A stretch of 64,000 nucleotides of DNA from assembly GCF_028769735.1 (NCBI RefSeq), contig NC_088170.1, positions 57,693,585 to 57,757,584 of the forward strand, written 5' to 3'. Shown one piece after another: positions 36,991 through 47,073 of this stretch. A model generated the notes under the pieces. The model saw only the letters and a program-made list of their open reading frames with translations. It did no database searches and was not told the origin of the DNA. This stretch comes from Zonotrichia leucophrys gambelii (Eukaryota; Chordata; Aves; Passeriformes; Passerellidae). Position numbers and translations under genes: made by a program. Numbering within the stretch: position 1 is the first letter of the stretch; each line of letters begins with the position of its first letter.

Positions 36991-37108
36991 AATCTTATTT
37001 TAGGTACATTGATCTTATGCATTCTAAAAGGTCCTCATGCCTTTCAGTGCTTTTTCACTGATACCTTTCTTTTTCTTTCTTTTTAATTTTCTCTTTTGTT
37101 TTTCTTAG

Positions 37109-37255
37109 GTGACCTTTTGGTAAATCCAGATCAACCAAGACAGACCATTCCAATTGCTCAGATTGCTCCTGACCTGATACTGGCTGATTTGCCTAGAAAT
37201 ATTATGTTGAACAATGATGACCTGGAATTTGATGAAGCTCCTGAATTTCTCTTGG
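37109..37255 (+). CDS. LRRK2: LRRK2 exon 38 (COR-kinase boundary)
   Basis: Encodes DLLVNPDQPRQTIPIAQIAP, DLILADLPRNIMLNNDDLEF and APEFLLG. The last glycine begins the kinase glycine-rich loop. Acceptor TTTTTCTTAG, donor TTGG|GTAAGC. Intron 38 is 338 bp. Confidence 0.97.
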
Positions 37256-37593
37256 GTAAGCATTATTTTGTAGGGTGTGGGTTTTTTATGGAGATTATGT
37301 AAACAAATCTATTTAAATCAGTTCTGCAACATATGAAAAGCATTTTAGATATTTATTTTCTGAAGAAATGTATTATTTTAAAGTATTCTGAATTTCAGGT
37401 TATTGAGTATTGAATTTTCCATTAATTTGTGCACTAGGACACTGGGTTTTATGTGTTTAGTTTACTGATCATGAATCTTAACACAGTAAAATATGTGGAT
37501 CATATTTTAAAACTGAACCCTTTCAGCTATTATTTTTGAGAAATGGTTGTTATCCCTTTCCTAATAGTACTCTTCCATGTTATTGTTCAAAAG

Positions 37594-37694
37594 GTGATGG
37601 TGGCTTTGGATCTGTGTACCGTGCATCCTATGGTGGTGAAGATGTTGCTGTAAAGATTTTCAATAAACATACTTCTCTCAGGCTCCTAAGACAA
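37594..37694 (+). CDS. LRRK2: LRRK2 exon 39 (kinase glycine loop, catalytic Lys)
   Basis: Encodes glycine loop DGGFGSVYRASYGGEDVAVK, with the VAVK lysine that anchors ATP (human K1906), then IFNKHTSLRLLRQ. Human has DGSFGSV, so one loop Ser is Gly. Acceptor TTCAAAAG, donor GACAA|GTAAGG, phase 0. Intron 39 is 171 bp. Confidence 0.98.
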
Positions 37695-37865
37695 GTAAGG
37701 AATCCTGCCTTTTTTCTGTACTGCTGCTCTTGGAATACCAGCCCTAGCAAAGAGTTTTAAAAGTTTAAGTAAATTGCAAGTCCTCCCTCCAAAATATTCC
37801 TCAGTTTACTTCAGATGTAGAGATTATGCTTTTTGCGCTATTTCATCTGGTTTTACAATTTGCAG

Positions 37866-38056
37866 GAGCTTGCAGTGCTTTGTCACCTCCACCACCCCAG
37901 TCTGGTGTCTTTGCTGGCTGCTGCAATCCGTCCCCGGATGCTGGTGATGGAATTGGCTCTCAAAGGATCTCTTGATCGTTTGCTTCAACAGGAAAATGCA
38001 AGTTTGACTAGAACACTTCAGCACAGGATAGCTCTACATGTAGCAGATGGCTTAAG
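37866..38056 (+). CDS. LRRK2: LRRK2 exon 40 (kinase hinge and C-lobe)
   Basis: Encodes [40 protein letters not shown] and [16 protein letters not shown]. Gatekeeper Met and hinge MELA are kept; the next residue is Leu where human has Ser (position 1951). Acceptor CAATTTGCAG, donor TTAAG|GTAAAT. Intron 40 is 665 bp. Confidence 0.98.
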
Positions 38057-38721
38057 GTAAATGGGACTTCTGCATTGCTGTAAAAACAGGATATAGCTTC
38101 AAAGATGATATACTGCAAATGAAAAGCTTCTGTTCTCTCACATCTCAAGCAGAATATTTCCTGGCTCTGACAAATTCTTGTATTTTTATGGTTGATTGGC
38201 TGATATGTAATGTGTACTTTCATTACCTGTTTTTTTCCTGCTTACAAGTGATGTTCATATAAGTAGAGAAATTGCAAGACTCTGGGTACAGTTTCCATGT
38301 GGGTGTTGATTTCTTACTGAAATGTCAAAGAAATTAATTTAGTGCCTATTTCAAGTTCTGAAAATCCATTAATCACTTTACCTCATTGCAGCGTGACTTT
38401 AAAAGGACAAAACCTGCAAGAGGAATAAGCTTAAGGTTCTAAGATGCATTTTTCAAACTATCAGTGACTCTTCAGATAAAACTTGGTACTAAAATACTGC
38501 AATGTAAATAGTAAAGTAGTAAATAGTAAATTGTATTTTAGAACAATTATAAAATCATTATCCAGAAAGGCTGTGTCTTGTTGGTGATGTTTGACATTTT
38601 TAACACAGTATTTCATGTTTGAAAGCACAATTTACTGTTACAAGAATAATGCACTCAGTGTGTGTGTACAGATGCATCCCTAACTTGTGAATGCTTTCAG
38701 TAAATATTTTTTGATTACTAG

Positions 38722-38882
38722 GTACCTGCATTCAGCAATGATCATCTACCGTGATTTAAAGCCTCACAATGTGTTGCTCTTTACCTTATATCCCAATTCA
38801 GCTGTTATTGCAAAAATAGCTGACTATGGCATTGCCCAGTATTGTTGCCGAATGGGAATAAAAACCTCGGAAGGCACACCAG
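38722..38882 (+). CDS. LRRK2: LRRK2 exon 41 (kinase catalytic and activation loops)
   Basis: Encodes [20 protein letters not shown] with catalytic Asp in YRD (human D1994), then [18 protein letters not shown] and TSEGTP. The DYG motif contains the residue equal to G2019 followed by I2020, both unchanged; T and S of KTSEGT are autophosphorylation sites in human. Donor ACCAG|GTATGG. Intron 41 is 817 bp. Confidence 0.98.
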
Positions 38883-39699
38883 GTATGGAAATAGGATTTG
38901 ATTTAAAGTCCATTATGTCCAAAAATAGCTAATATATTTTTCATGTAGTCTGTAAGAAGTAACTCAAATCTATATTCTAGTCAAAAATCATAAGAAGTAG
39001 TCCTAATCATATTACAAGTTGTGATGCCAGATTTATACCTCTTCGCCATTCCTCCTGTTCATGTCTTAACACCTTTTGGCAGAATCAAGGAGTATATTAA
39101 AGGTTTAAAAAGAAGAAATTAAATTACATGCATTCATATTTTTTGTTGTCTGATTTTAATATGGTTATTGTGATATTGAAATTATACTAAATTATAACTA
39201 TGCTAATTTTTTTTGCTTTAATTTCCAGTAAAGTGTACGTAAGTCTTAATTTTTTTTAAGACAATAAATATCTTCACTCTTCCCCAACTTTAGAGAGAAC
39301 CTATTAGCATCCATTCTAAAGCCCTGAAAAACTCAATCACTTTGAAAAGTTCCTTTAGGTCTTTTAAATTGTGCTTGGGAGAGTCACTTTGAGTGTTAAA
39401 TGTTAGTCCATCAATAAAGACTGCAGACTTGCCCTTGATTTTCAGCATTCATTGATAAAGTAATTATTTTACATTAAAAGGGGCAGGAGCTCTGTAACCG
39501 ATGTACTGTCCCCTTCTTTTATACTTACTGCTGATATTTTTGGACATCTGCCAAATACAAGCTGTTGCCAGCCCAGAAATAGTTTGTTTTTCCTTGCACT
39601 TCCTGTGCCATTTTTATCAATAATTGTTTACTTTTTAAAGTACAAAGATGGCTTCATCTTGACATGAAGCATACTTGTTAATGAATGATTTATTTGCAG

Positions 39700-39870
39700 G
39701 ATTTCGAGCGCCAGAGGTTGCCAGAGGAAATGTTATTTACAATCAGCAAGCTGATGTTTATTCATTTGGCTTGCTGCTTTATGACATTTTAACAGGAGGA
39801 GGTAGAATAATGGAAGGCTTGAAGTTTCCAAATGAATTTGATGAATTAGCAATACAAGGAAAATTACCAG
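39700..39870 (+). CDS. LRRK2: LRRK2 exon 42 (kinase APE motif, C-lobe)
   Basis: Encodes [40 protein letters not shown] and [18 protein letters not shown] closes the activation segment; ADVYSFG holds the conserved F-helix Asp. Acceptor TATTTGCAG, donor ACCAG|GTATGC. Intron 42 is 1.3 kb with nothing recognised. Confidence 0.98.
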
Positions 39871-41215
39871 GTATGCCTCGTTTCTAAAAGTTTTAGCTTT
39901 TGTCCTGCCTCCTCCAGAAATAGCATATATTATGAGTTATGTTGTATCTAACAGATCATAGAAGGAGACTTAGAAAAATACATTCTTCATATCCCTTCTG
40001 CATTACAATATGGAATTATTGGCTGCTGGAAGGAAGATTAAGCAGGCTGTCAGGCTGGACATGATGTAATCATCTGGACAACATAACTTGGGCAACTTCT
40101 ACCAGTGTTGAGAGCTGTTTAATTTTTATAGCACTACAAGCTGAATGTCTGGTGTTCTTATTTACTGCCCAACAATAGTGGGTGTACTCATGAAACATTC
40201 TTTAAGGAATGTTTTGCTCCATTTAGGAAAGAACTGCATCTCTCAGTCTGGCATAGCTTCTCCATTATGAGAGGCAGAGTGTTCATGCATTTTCTGCTCC
40301 TTAAGGAAAACAGTTCAGTTGTAAGCTCAGACAGTTTCTGCCCCCTTCCTGAAGAGGATATCCCAGGAACTGATGACTAAGTATCCCCTAAATGCAGCTG
40401 TATTGACTGTACTATAAGCCCTGTGGAATAATTGAAGTATTAGTTTCTGGAGATAGTACGGTTCCTTCCACCTATGCTCACAATTTCTGTATTTCCACCA
40501 AAAGAGGGGCTGGCTGATCTCACAAGCAAACAGTGACTGTCTTTTGCTGCACTGAATATGTTCATTTGCAGGTATTCGTCACTAATGTTACCTCTGTCTG
40601 AGGTAGGACTGGAATATTTGCTGTGGATTATGATAAACTAAAAGGAAAAGTAATACATGCACCATCATGAATGATTTATTCTCAGAGAGCTCAGCAGCTA
40701 TAGTCATAAGATACATATTCCAAGCACTAAGTGTGAATTTAAATTTCCATATCTTGTAAATGCTATATGGAGTTGTTTATCTATTTGCTGTATCTTGTAT
40801 TGGAAGTTCATCTGTATTCCATATACTCAGAAGAATAAATGTGGAAAACAGTGTTTGCAGGAATTGGAAAGACTGTTGACTGAAGTCCCATAGCCTTGAA
40901 TGGTCAGCATTAATGGAAGCACAGCCCATGTATATCTGGGATTCAGTCCCAGCCACAGGGACATCAAAGAAAAAGATAAAGCAAAATCCATTTCCTTTAA
41001 CTGCTATTAATTAAAAGGAGTCTAGTTCTAGCAATTTATGCTCTAGCCTATAATGGCAGATGAGCAATTCCAAGCTGTTCATGCTGACATTTTACCTAAG
41101 AATGCGATATTTCTTAGAGCAGCTCAGTAAGAAGTTAGATGAATTCTAAAAATAAGAAGGTTACTTAGGACTATGGTAAATGCTGGTTAATAAGTTATGT
41201 AATTTTCCATTCTAG

Positions 41216-41316
41216 ATCCTGTCAAAGAATATGGGTGTTCCCCGTGGCCTGAAGTTGAAAACTTAATTAAAAAGTGTTTGAAGGAAAATCCTCAGGAACG
41301 ACCAACATCTTGCCAG
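41216..41316 (+). CDS. LRRK2: LRRK2 exon 43 (end of kinase)
   Basis: Encodes PVKEYGCSPWPEVENLIKKC and LKENPQERPTSCQ; ERPTS is the usual kinase C-lobe signature. Acceptor CCATTCTAG, donor TGCCAG|GTATTA, phase 0. Intron 43 is 472 bp. Confidence 0.97.
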
Positions 41317-41788
41317 GTATTACTTAGTTTATTTGCTTTTTTATGATAGATGGCAAGTATAAAGTTGTGGTTTCTGAAAAGGAATCAGACATTCAGTTAA
41401 TGAGAAGCACAGGTTTCTTTGTGTTGTTCTTTTCTGGAATGGAAACTGCCATGAAATATTGCCTTCCAGAATAAACTGTTCCATTGAAATCTACTAACCA
41501 CATGTTCCAGCTTGCTATTTTCCTGTGTTGCTGTGTAGCAATTGGAGTGAAATACAATTCAGATTACTTCTGATTTTTTTTACAATTCTGATTACTTTAC
41601 TGGAGCTATGCAAAAAGCCTTTGTTAAGTAATATCAGTGCAGTTACACAGTGTTCTGTGCCAGTACAAATGACCAGGCCTGCTGAGATACTGTGTCCATA
41701 TCTAAAAAATACTGTTATCTGTTGCTTGTTATTTATTGCTGTACAAGCCATTGTTGTCACCATGGGTGTTCTGTGCCTTTCTTTATAG

Positions 41789-41983
41789 GTTTATGAGATC
41801 CTGAATTCTGCAGAGCTGATCTGTTTGATGAGATATGTCTCCATACCTAGCACATCTACAGCAGAGTGCATGGTGGCAGCCAATCAAAGCTGCAAGAAGG
41901 CAGGAGTCTGGATAGGAAATGGGAACACAGAAAAGGCACAGCTTTCATTTGTGAACCTAAACACAGATGGACATACTTGTGAG
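41789..41983 (+). CDS. LRRK2: LRRK2 exon 44 (kinase-WD40 linker, first blade)
   Basis: Sixty-five whole codons: VYEILNSAELICLMR, a divergent linker (YVSIPSTSTAE where human has RILLPKNVIVE), ECMVAANQ, then propeller strand AQLSFVNLNTDGH. Acceptor TTTCTTTATAG, donor GTGAG|GTATGT. Intron 44 is 950 bp. Confidence 0.96.
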
Positions 41984-42933
41984 GTATGTGGGAAAGTTGA
42001 CATTTATTCTGTTTTTTCTGGCAGACAGATATATTTCAGAAAAATTAATTGCTTTTTTACAGCAGGATATTACTTCTGGAAAGCTAAGCTTTGAGAGGAC
42101 AAAGATTGCTCATAAGTGAGTCATCTTTGTATCCATGAAATGAGGTAGAAGAGCAGTTGCTTTTTACTCTCTTCCTGTTATCCAGCCTGAACTTTCTCAG
42201 AATACTGTCTTTCTACTGCTGGATTACTTTCTTCTACTGAGATGGAAACTATTTCTAGCATGGAGACTACAGAAAGGAGTTAATAGTTAGGCAGACCTTC
42301 ATATCTCTACCTCCTTTTTCCCATCCAGGTTGTCTCTTAACAACCTCTCACTTCCCACAAATGCCATGTCCTTGTGCCACTTTGGTGATGCCCTCCAGTT
42401 CTTTTCATTTGATTTTGTACATCTCAAGGACTGATGTGCTGTGATGAACATGTGTGCCAGAACTGAGCATGATTCATCATCAAAGTTGTTTCAGTTCTAT
42501 TTCCATCTGCCATCTGTTGACCATGATACATCTGAATTGCTAGCTTTGGTATAAATTATATGGGTTGTTTTTCTAAAAATAAAATGAGAAAAAGAAATAT
42601 TAGGCCACTATTTTCATTGTTAGCAATTAGTACTGCAAAAGTTCCATTTTTCCAATTCTAAATAAATAAAAGAGTATCTTTTTTTGTCAGCATTCAGCTG
42701 AGAGATTTTCCTGGGTACTGTTTGAGAGGTCCTTCCCAGCACTTGGAAGATAGGTGCCCCAGCTGATGATGTATTCTGCTAATAGGGAATTAGATTTCTT
42801 ACAGGGGAAATTAGGCCATGGGTCTGTCCAGAGTCCAAGAAGATTGTGCTATATTTTTATCACCAGAAATTTCTAGCATTTACCATTACTGAAATAATGA
42901 CCAAGTTGTTTTTCTTCTTCTTTTCTGACTCAG

Positions 42934-43127
42934 GATATTGCAGACAGTAAAATTATAAGTTTGGCCTTAGTGACTCTTCCTACTGAGAAAGAAAACTGGA
43001 TTGTAGCAGGAACCCAGTCTGGTTCTCTGTGGGCTGTTAACACAGAAGATGAAACAAGAAGGCATCGTCTGCAGAAAATGTCAGATTCTGTCACTTGTTT
43101 GTACTGTAATTCTCTTTCAAAGCAAAG
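42934..43127 (+). CDS. LRRK2: LRRK2 exon 45 (WD40)
   Basis: Encodes DIADSKIISLALVTLPTEKE, NWIVAGTQSGSLWAVNTEDE and MSDSVTCLYCNSLSKQ. Typical blade pattern WIVAGTQSGSLWAVN. Acceptor TCTGACTCAG, donor CAAAG|GTATAA. Intron 45 is 290 bp. Confidence 0.97.
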
Positions 43128-43417
43128 GTATAAATGAATTTTAAATGTTTTGGCTTACATTTTGAAAACACTGCTAAACTGAGTTGTTCAGAAAATGACA
43201 TCTGCACACACTGCACTTTTGTTCTGACAACTGCTTATTTTGCCTGTGTTTCCACTTTATTTTGCACCCAGTGCAACTCAGGACTACATTCATGATCACA
43301 GAGGTTGTGTTTGCTTTTAGTGTTTAATTGAATACTTGAAATGCTAGAGACTTCTCATTTTAATTTTTCTTACCTGATTAAGGCACTTCTAGAATTAATT
43401 GTTTTATTTTATTTCAG

Positions 43418-43490
43418 CAAACAGAAAAATTTCTTCTTGGTAGGCACAGCTGATGGCAAACTGGCAGTTTTTGAAGACAGAGCAGTAAAG
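43418..43490 (+). CDS. LRRK2: LRRK2 exon 46 (WD40)
   Basis: Encodes KQKNFFLVGTADGKLAVFED and RAVK, the outer strands of one blade. Acceptor TTATTTCAG, donor GTAAAG|GTAGAC, phase 0. Intron 46 (824 bp) holds a 2 x 24-bp tandem duplication at 43,582-43,629. Confidence 0.97.
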
Positions 43491-43581
43491 GTAGACAACT
43501 TCACTGTCTTTTCTGCAGAGTGTTGTCATTGATGTCTAAAGCAGCTACCAAGAGCTTTGTTTCATGCCACTTATTTTTAAC

Positions 43582-43629
43582 TGCTTCTCTAAAACTAAAA
43601 TTAATTGCTTCTCTAAAACTAAAATTAAT
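43582..43629. repeat. 2 x 24-bp perfect tandem duplication (intron 46)
   Basis: The 24-bp unit beginning TGCTTCTCTAAAACTAAAAT occurs twice in direct succession, about 90 bases after exon 46. Confidence 0.9.
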
Positions 43630-44314
43630 TTTCTATTGCTGAGAGAAACTTCACTCTTTACAATAACTGCTATAAACAAAGGAGTTAAGAGGTGGAAAAT
43701 TCCTTTGAAAGGCCTGGCAAGCTATCTAGAGACTGACATTACTGGTTGTTGTTAAGAATATTCTAACAGTTTTGACCTCCTTTATTTATTGCTGTAATAG
43801 CTCCTTTTTCCTCTCATTTAGTAAATTTTTGTATAACAGCTATGTTCAAAAATAAAATATTGCTTAGATTTTCTGTAGATCAGAGTTCTGCTCACAGAAC
43901 AGATGAAGAAATGCTGGGAGCTGTTTAGATCATCTGGCACCTGAAGGTTTAGTTCCTGACCAAGCATTTAGAGCAGTTATGGAGTTGCAGTGCATTTCAG
44001 AATTAGAATATGGTCTAGTGTAAGATGTCTTGGAAGACACAGATGTATCTTTCCAGCCAGTCCTTGAATTGTGCCAGGGGCTGCAGAAAGTGTCAGTCCC
44101 TGCTCTGGCCTGTTTCTGCTCTCAGGCTGTCTCCTATGGGACATCCATAATGGGAATATGGTGCTTTTCAGTCAGTAATGTTCTGGAAATGTTCTGGGCC
44201 ATCAGAAAATCTGGATGAGTAAATTTAATTCAGCAGGCTGTGTGGCCTTGTTTTAACAGCATTCTGAGTGTCTGCATCCTCTTTGCTTCTAATACAGAAT
44301 ATAATTTTTTGCAG

Positions 44315-44499
44315 TGTAAGGGAGCTACACCTTTGAAGATACTGACTATAGGAAATGTTAGCACACCCCTGATGTGCTTAAATGAATCCTCATGCTTCTC
44401 TGAAAAAAATGTAATCTGGGGAGGCTGTGGAACAAAAATCATTGCCTTAACCAGTGACTTCTCTGTTCAAAAGCTCATTGAAACAAAGACAAGTCAACT
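44315..44499 (+). CDS. LRRK2: LRRK2 exon 47 (WD40)
   Basis: Encodes CKGATPLKILTIGNVSTPLM, CLNESSCFSEKNVIWGGCGT and DFSVQKLIETKTSQ. The WGGCGTK block contains the residue equal to human G2385. Acceptor is a T-run ending GCAG; donor CAACT|GTAAGT. Intron 47 is 777 bp. Confidence 0.97.
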
Positions 44500-45276
44500 G
44501 TAAGTTCTTGAGTTTTATAAGTGATGTTATTTGTCTCATTTGTTTTCATCGGAGGTTTCTGACAGTACTTTGATGTAATGTCTTGTTCTAGAGCTCGTTC
44601 TTTGAGTTTGCTTGTTTCTCTTCTTTTCTTTCCATAATGCAGATGGAGTATCAGTGAGTAATGTTGAAAGTATTTGTTGCTGCTTTTAAGCAAGGAAATA
44701 CATTTTTAGTCCATAGAGGATTGATGAAGTCAATATCTATGCAACTGAACAGTTTTCATCTCCAGTTGGCCTAGTCCAGGCCCTGTTTACTTTATTTAGA
44801 ATTACACATACATATTTATCATAGTACTTGTCCTTCCATGTTTGTCAGTATATGTGTGCATATCCTTGCCCTATGTATATTTAATCATGTCTGATTGCTG
44901 AATTCTCACTATTTAGAAATTATTGACTGAGAGTTTGGGAGTGTTTGATGTAATTCTCACGTGGACAAATCCTACTCTGAAGTTAAGGGGAATTTTTCCT
45001 GAGCAGGGAAAACTGTTTGATGAGAAAGATTTATTAATAGACTTTGAGCATTAATGTGCCTCCAAGGATGTCAGCAGCCTAACTCTGTTGCTATGAGAAT
45101 TTATGTTGAACTGTAGGAAGATTAAAGCAAAGCCTTTCAGTTGTATCTTAGCCTAATTTGATTTTAAGGCTGAATGATTCTGCAAGAGTCAGAGGGAAAC
45201 TAATCCCACTCAAAGTAGTGAAGTTTTTCTCCTAGGTATGTTCTGTGTATCTGACTGGAGTTCTTCTCTCTTCTAG

Positions 45277-45429
45277 GTTCTGCCATAATGCTTACAGTGA
45301 TGCAAACATTATTTCAATAGCAATAGACAAATCCATCTACTTGGCAAAGAAAAACAGCCATTTTGTGGAAATCTGGGACAAGAAAACAGAAAAACTTTCT
45401 GAATTAATTGACTGTGCACATTTTCTGAA
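45277..45429 (+). CDS. LRRK2: LRRK2 exon 48 (WD40)
   Basis: Encodes FCHNAYSDANIISIAIDKSI, YLAKKNSHFVEIWDKKTEKL and SELIDCAHFL. VEIWDKKT is the classical WD strand. Acceptor CTCTTCTAG, donor CTGAA|GTAAGT. Intron 48 is 707 bp. Confidence 0.97.
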
Positions 45430-46136
45430 GTAAGTGGTTTATTTCAGATTTTTGGCCTGGTCGATAGGAAGGGGTATATCAGATTGCCTTCTCTAGCATG
45501 GTACCCTAACCTGCCAGAAGTCAGGCATTTATCCAGTTTGTTGGATTTCCTATCCTGTCTTTTGGCCCAGAACTTCAGAATATTCCATGCAGAATCCCAC
45601 TTTTTAAAGACCCTTACTGTATTTCCCCAATTTCTCTATGATGTCAAGAAGGCTCATTTAGCTCAAGAAAGAAGAAAGTCTTTTGCTGCCCTTCAGTACT
45701 AAGGCTAATCCAGCTACTTCCTGCATCCCCTGAACAAGAATGTTTTTACAGTGCACAAATTCAGTAGGAAAATAGATTTTTATTAATTGTGACAACTTTT
45801 TCATTTGCATTTAAATTGTTGCTCTGCCTTAACATGCCACATCCATTTATTTTTATGGTGAGGTTAGGAGCAGGTGTAGGTGGGCTTTGCTGTGCCATTA
45901 ACCTCCTGCAGACTGGGGGAGAACTGAGAAGTGTTCCTGCCTTCTATTTAAAGGTTTTCTGAAGCAGACCAGATGGCTCTTTGGAGTCCAGTAGTTTTCA
46001 TCCCAGTGTGTTTGCATGAGAATTTTGTGTTTGGCTTGGTGAATGATTGCTTAAAATCTCGTATTCAGAGTGTCATTTTAGTAGGTGCAGAATAGGTGCC
46101 ACCAAATTCCAATGCAAATTCTTTCCATACTTATAG

Positions 46137-46345
46137 GAACAAAGTGGAAAAATTAAATAAGGAATCAAAACACAAACTGGCTTATTCAGGAAGAGTGAAG
46201 ACCATTTGTCTGCAGAAGAATACTGCACTGTGGATAGGGACAGGAGGAGGACACATCTTGCTGCTTGACTTGTCAACGCGTCGTCCTGTACGAGTTATAG
46301 ACAAGTTCTGTGATTCTGTTCGAGTCATGGTAACAGCTCAGCTGG
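46137..46345 (+). CDS. LRRK2: LRRK2 exon 49 (WD40)
   Basis: Encodes NKVEKLNKESKHKLAYSGRV, KTICLQKNTALWIGTGGGHI, LLLDLSTRRPVRVIDKF and SVRVMVTAQL. Ends with one carried base (G) at CTGG|GTAAGT. The 3.1-kb intron 49 that follows contains a candidate alternative last exon at 46,799, a GC-rich patch at 48.56-48.79 kb and otherwise plain AT-rich DNA. Confidence 0.97.
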
Positions 46346-46798
46346 GTAAGTAAAACCTTCCAGTGATGAGTACTTTGGAATCACTGCTAAGTTTAGGTTT
46401 GCTCTGTGCTGCTTGTTGTGGTGTTCCAGGACCAGATTAGCATTATCCAGGATTTGTTCATTCATGCTACTCCACGGCTGTCCTCTCCCATCAGTGTCAG
46501 ACTCTAGGGTGCAGACTGAGCAGGCTGAATCCCTGAGCCCACATAAATCAGCAGCTCTTCCCTGGTCACTGGTCTGCACATGAGCTCCCCACCTTACCTG
46601 CATCCCTGGGCTCTGCTTCAGCACAGCTCTCACCATCCTGTCACGGGTCACTCTGTCTTCTCTTACATGTGTCTGCCTTTGTTCTTTCTCCATCTCAAGT
46701 GTTACACTTATGGCTTCTCTCTCTGTGGACTACACTGGATTTTAATAATTTTTCTTTCATTGCTTATTGGCTAGTTTTCTTCTCCCATCCTCATTCAG

Positions 46799-46971
46799 GA
46801 ATGGTTCTTTTAGATCTGGGTCACAGGCAGATCACAGCAGAGCTGGTAAAGTGCTACACACCTGGACTTGGGATGTGCACTTGTACAGATGTGCTGCTGC
46901 TGTCATCAGGGACAGTTGTTTTGAGCTGCTGTAGGCAGACAGGAGTTTTCTCAGTGAGGTTTCAGTGGTGA
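46799..46971 (+). CDS. Candidate alternative last exon of LRRK2 (intron 49)
   Basis: A strong acceptor (TTTTCTTCTCCCATCCTCATTCAG in pieces at 46,775-46,798) opens a frame in phase with exon 49 (the carried G plus GA gives Gly). It runs 57 residues to TGA at 46,969-46,971, then reaches AATAAA at 47,068 with a GT-rich tail. The peptide begins GMVLLDLGHRQITAELVK, whose LLDL, R and K fall at the same spacing as exon 49's ILLLDLSTRRPVRVIDK, so it could pass as a propeller strand pair. Codon choice looks coding-like. Use would replace exons 50-51, removing the last WD40 strands and the C-terminal helix. Chance is not excluded and no conservation data are available. Confidence 0.35.
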
Positions 46972-47067
46972 CCACCAACAGCCACAGGAGTGCAGCTGAG
47001 GAAGGGACACTCCTTGGCTGTTGAAGCTTCTTTCACCTGTGCACTGTCCTGCACCTTTCTCAAAAGT

Positions 47068-47073
47068 AATAAA
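47068..47073 (+). terminator. Polyadenylation signal after the candidate alternative last exon
   Basis: AATAAA 97 bases past the alternative TGA, followed within 20 bases by a GT-rich stretch (TTTGTGGTACTGCTGTGGTG), the usual arrangement for cleavage and polyadenylation. Whether it is used is unknown. Confidence 0.35.
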
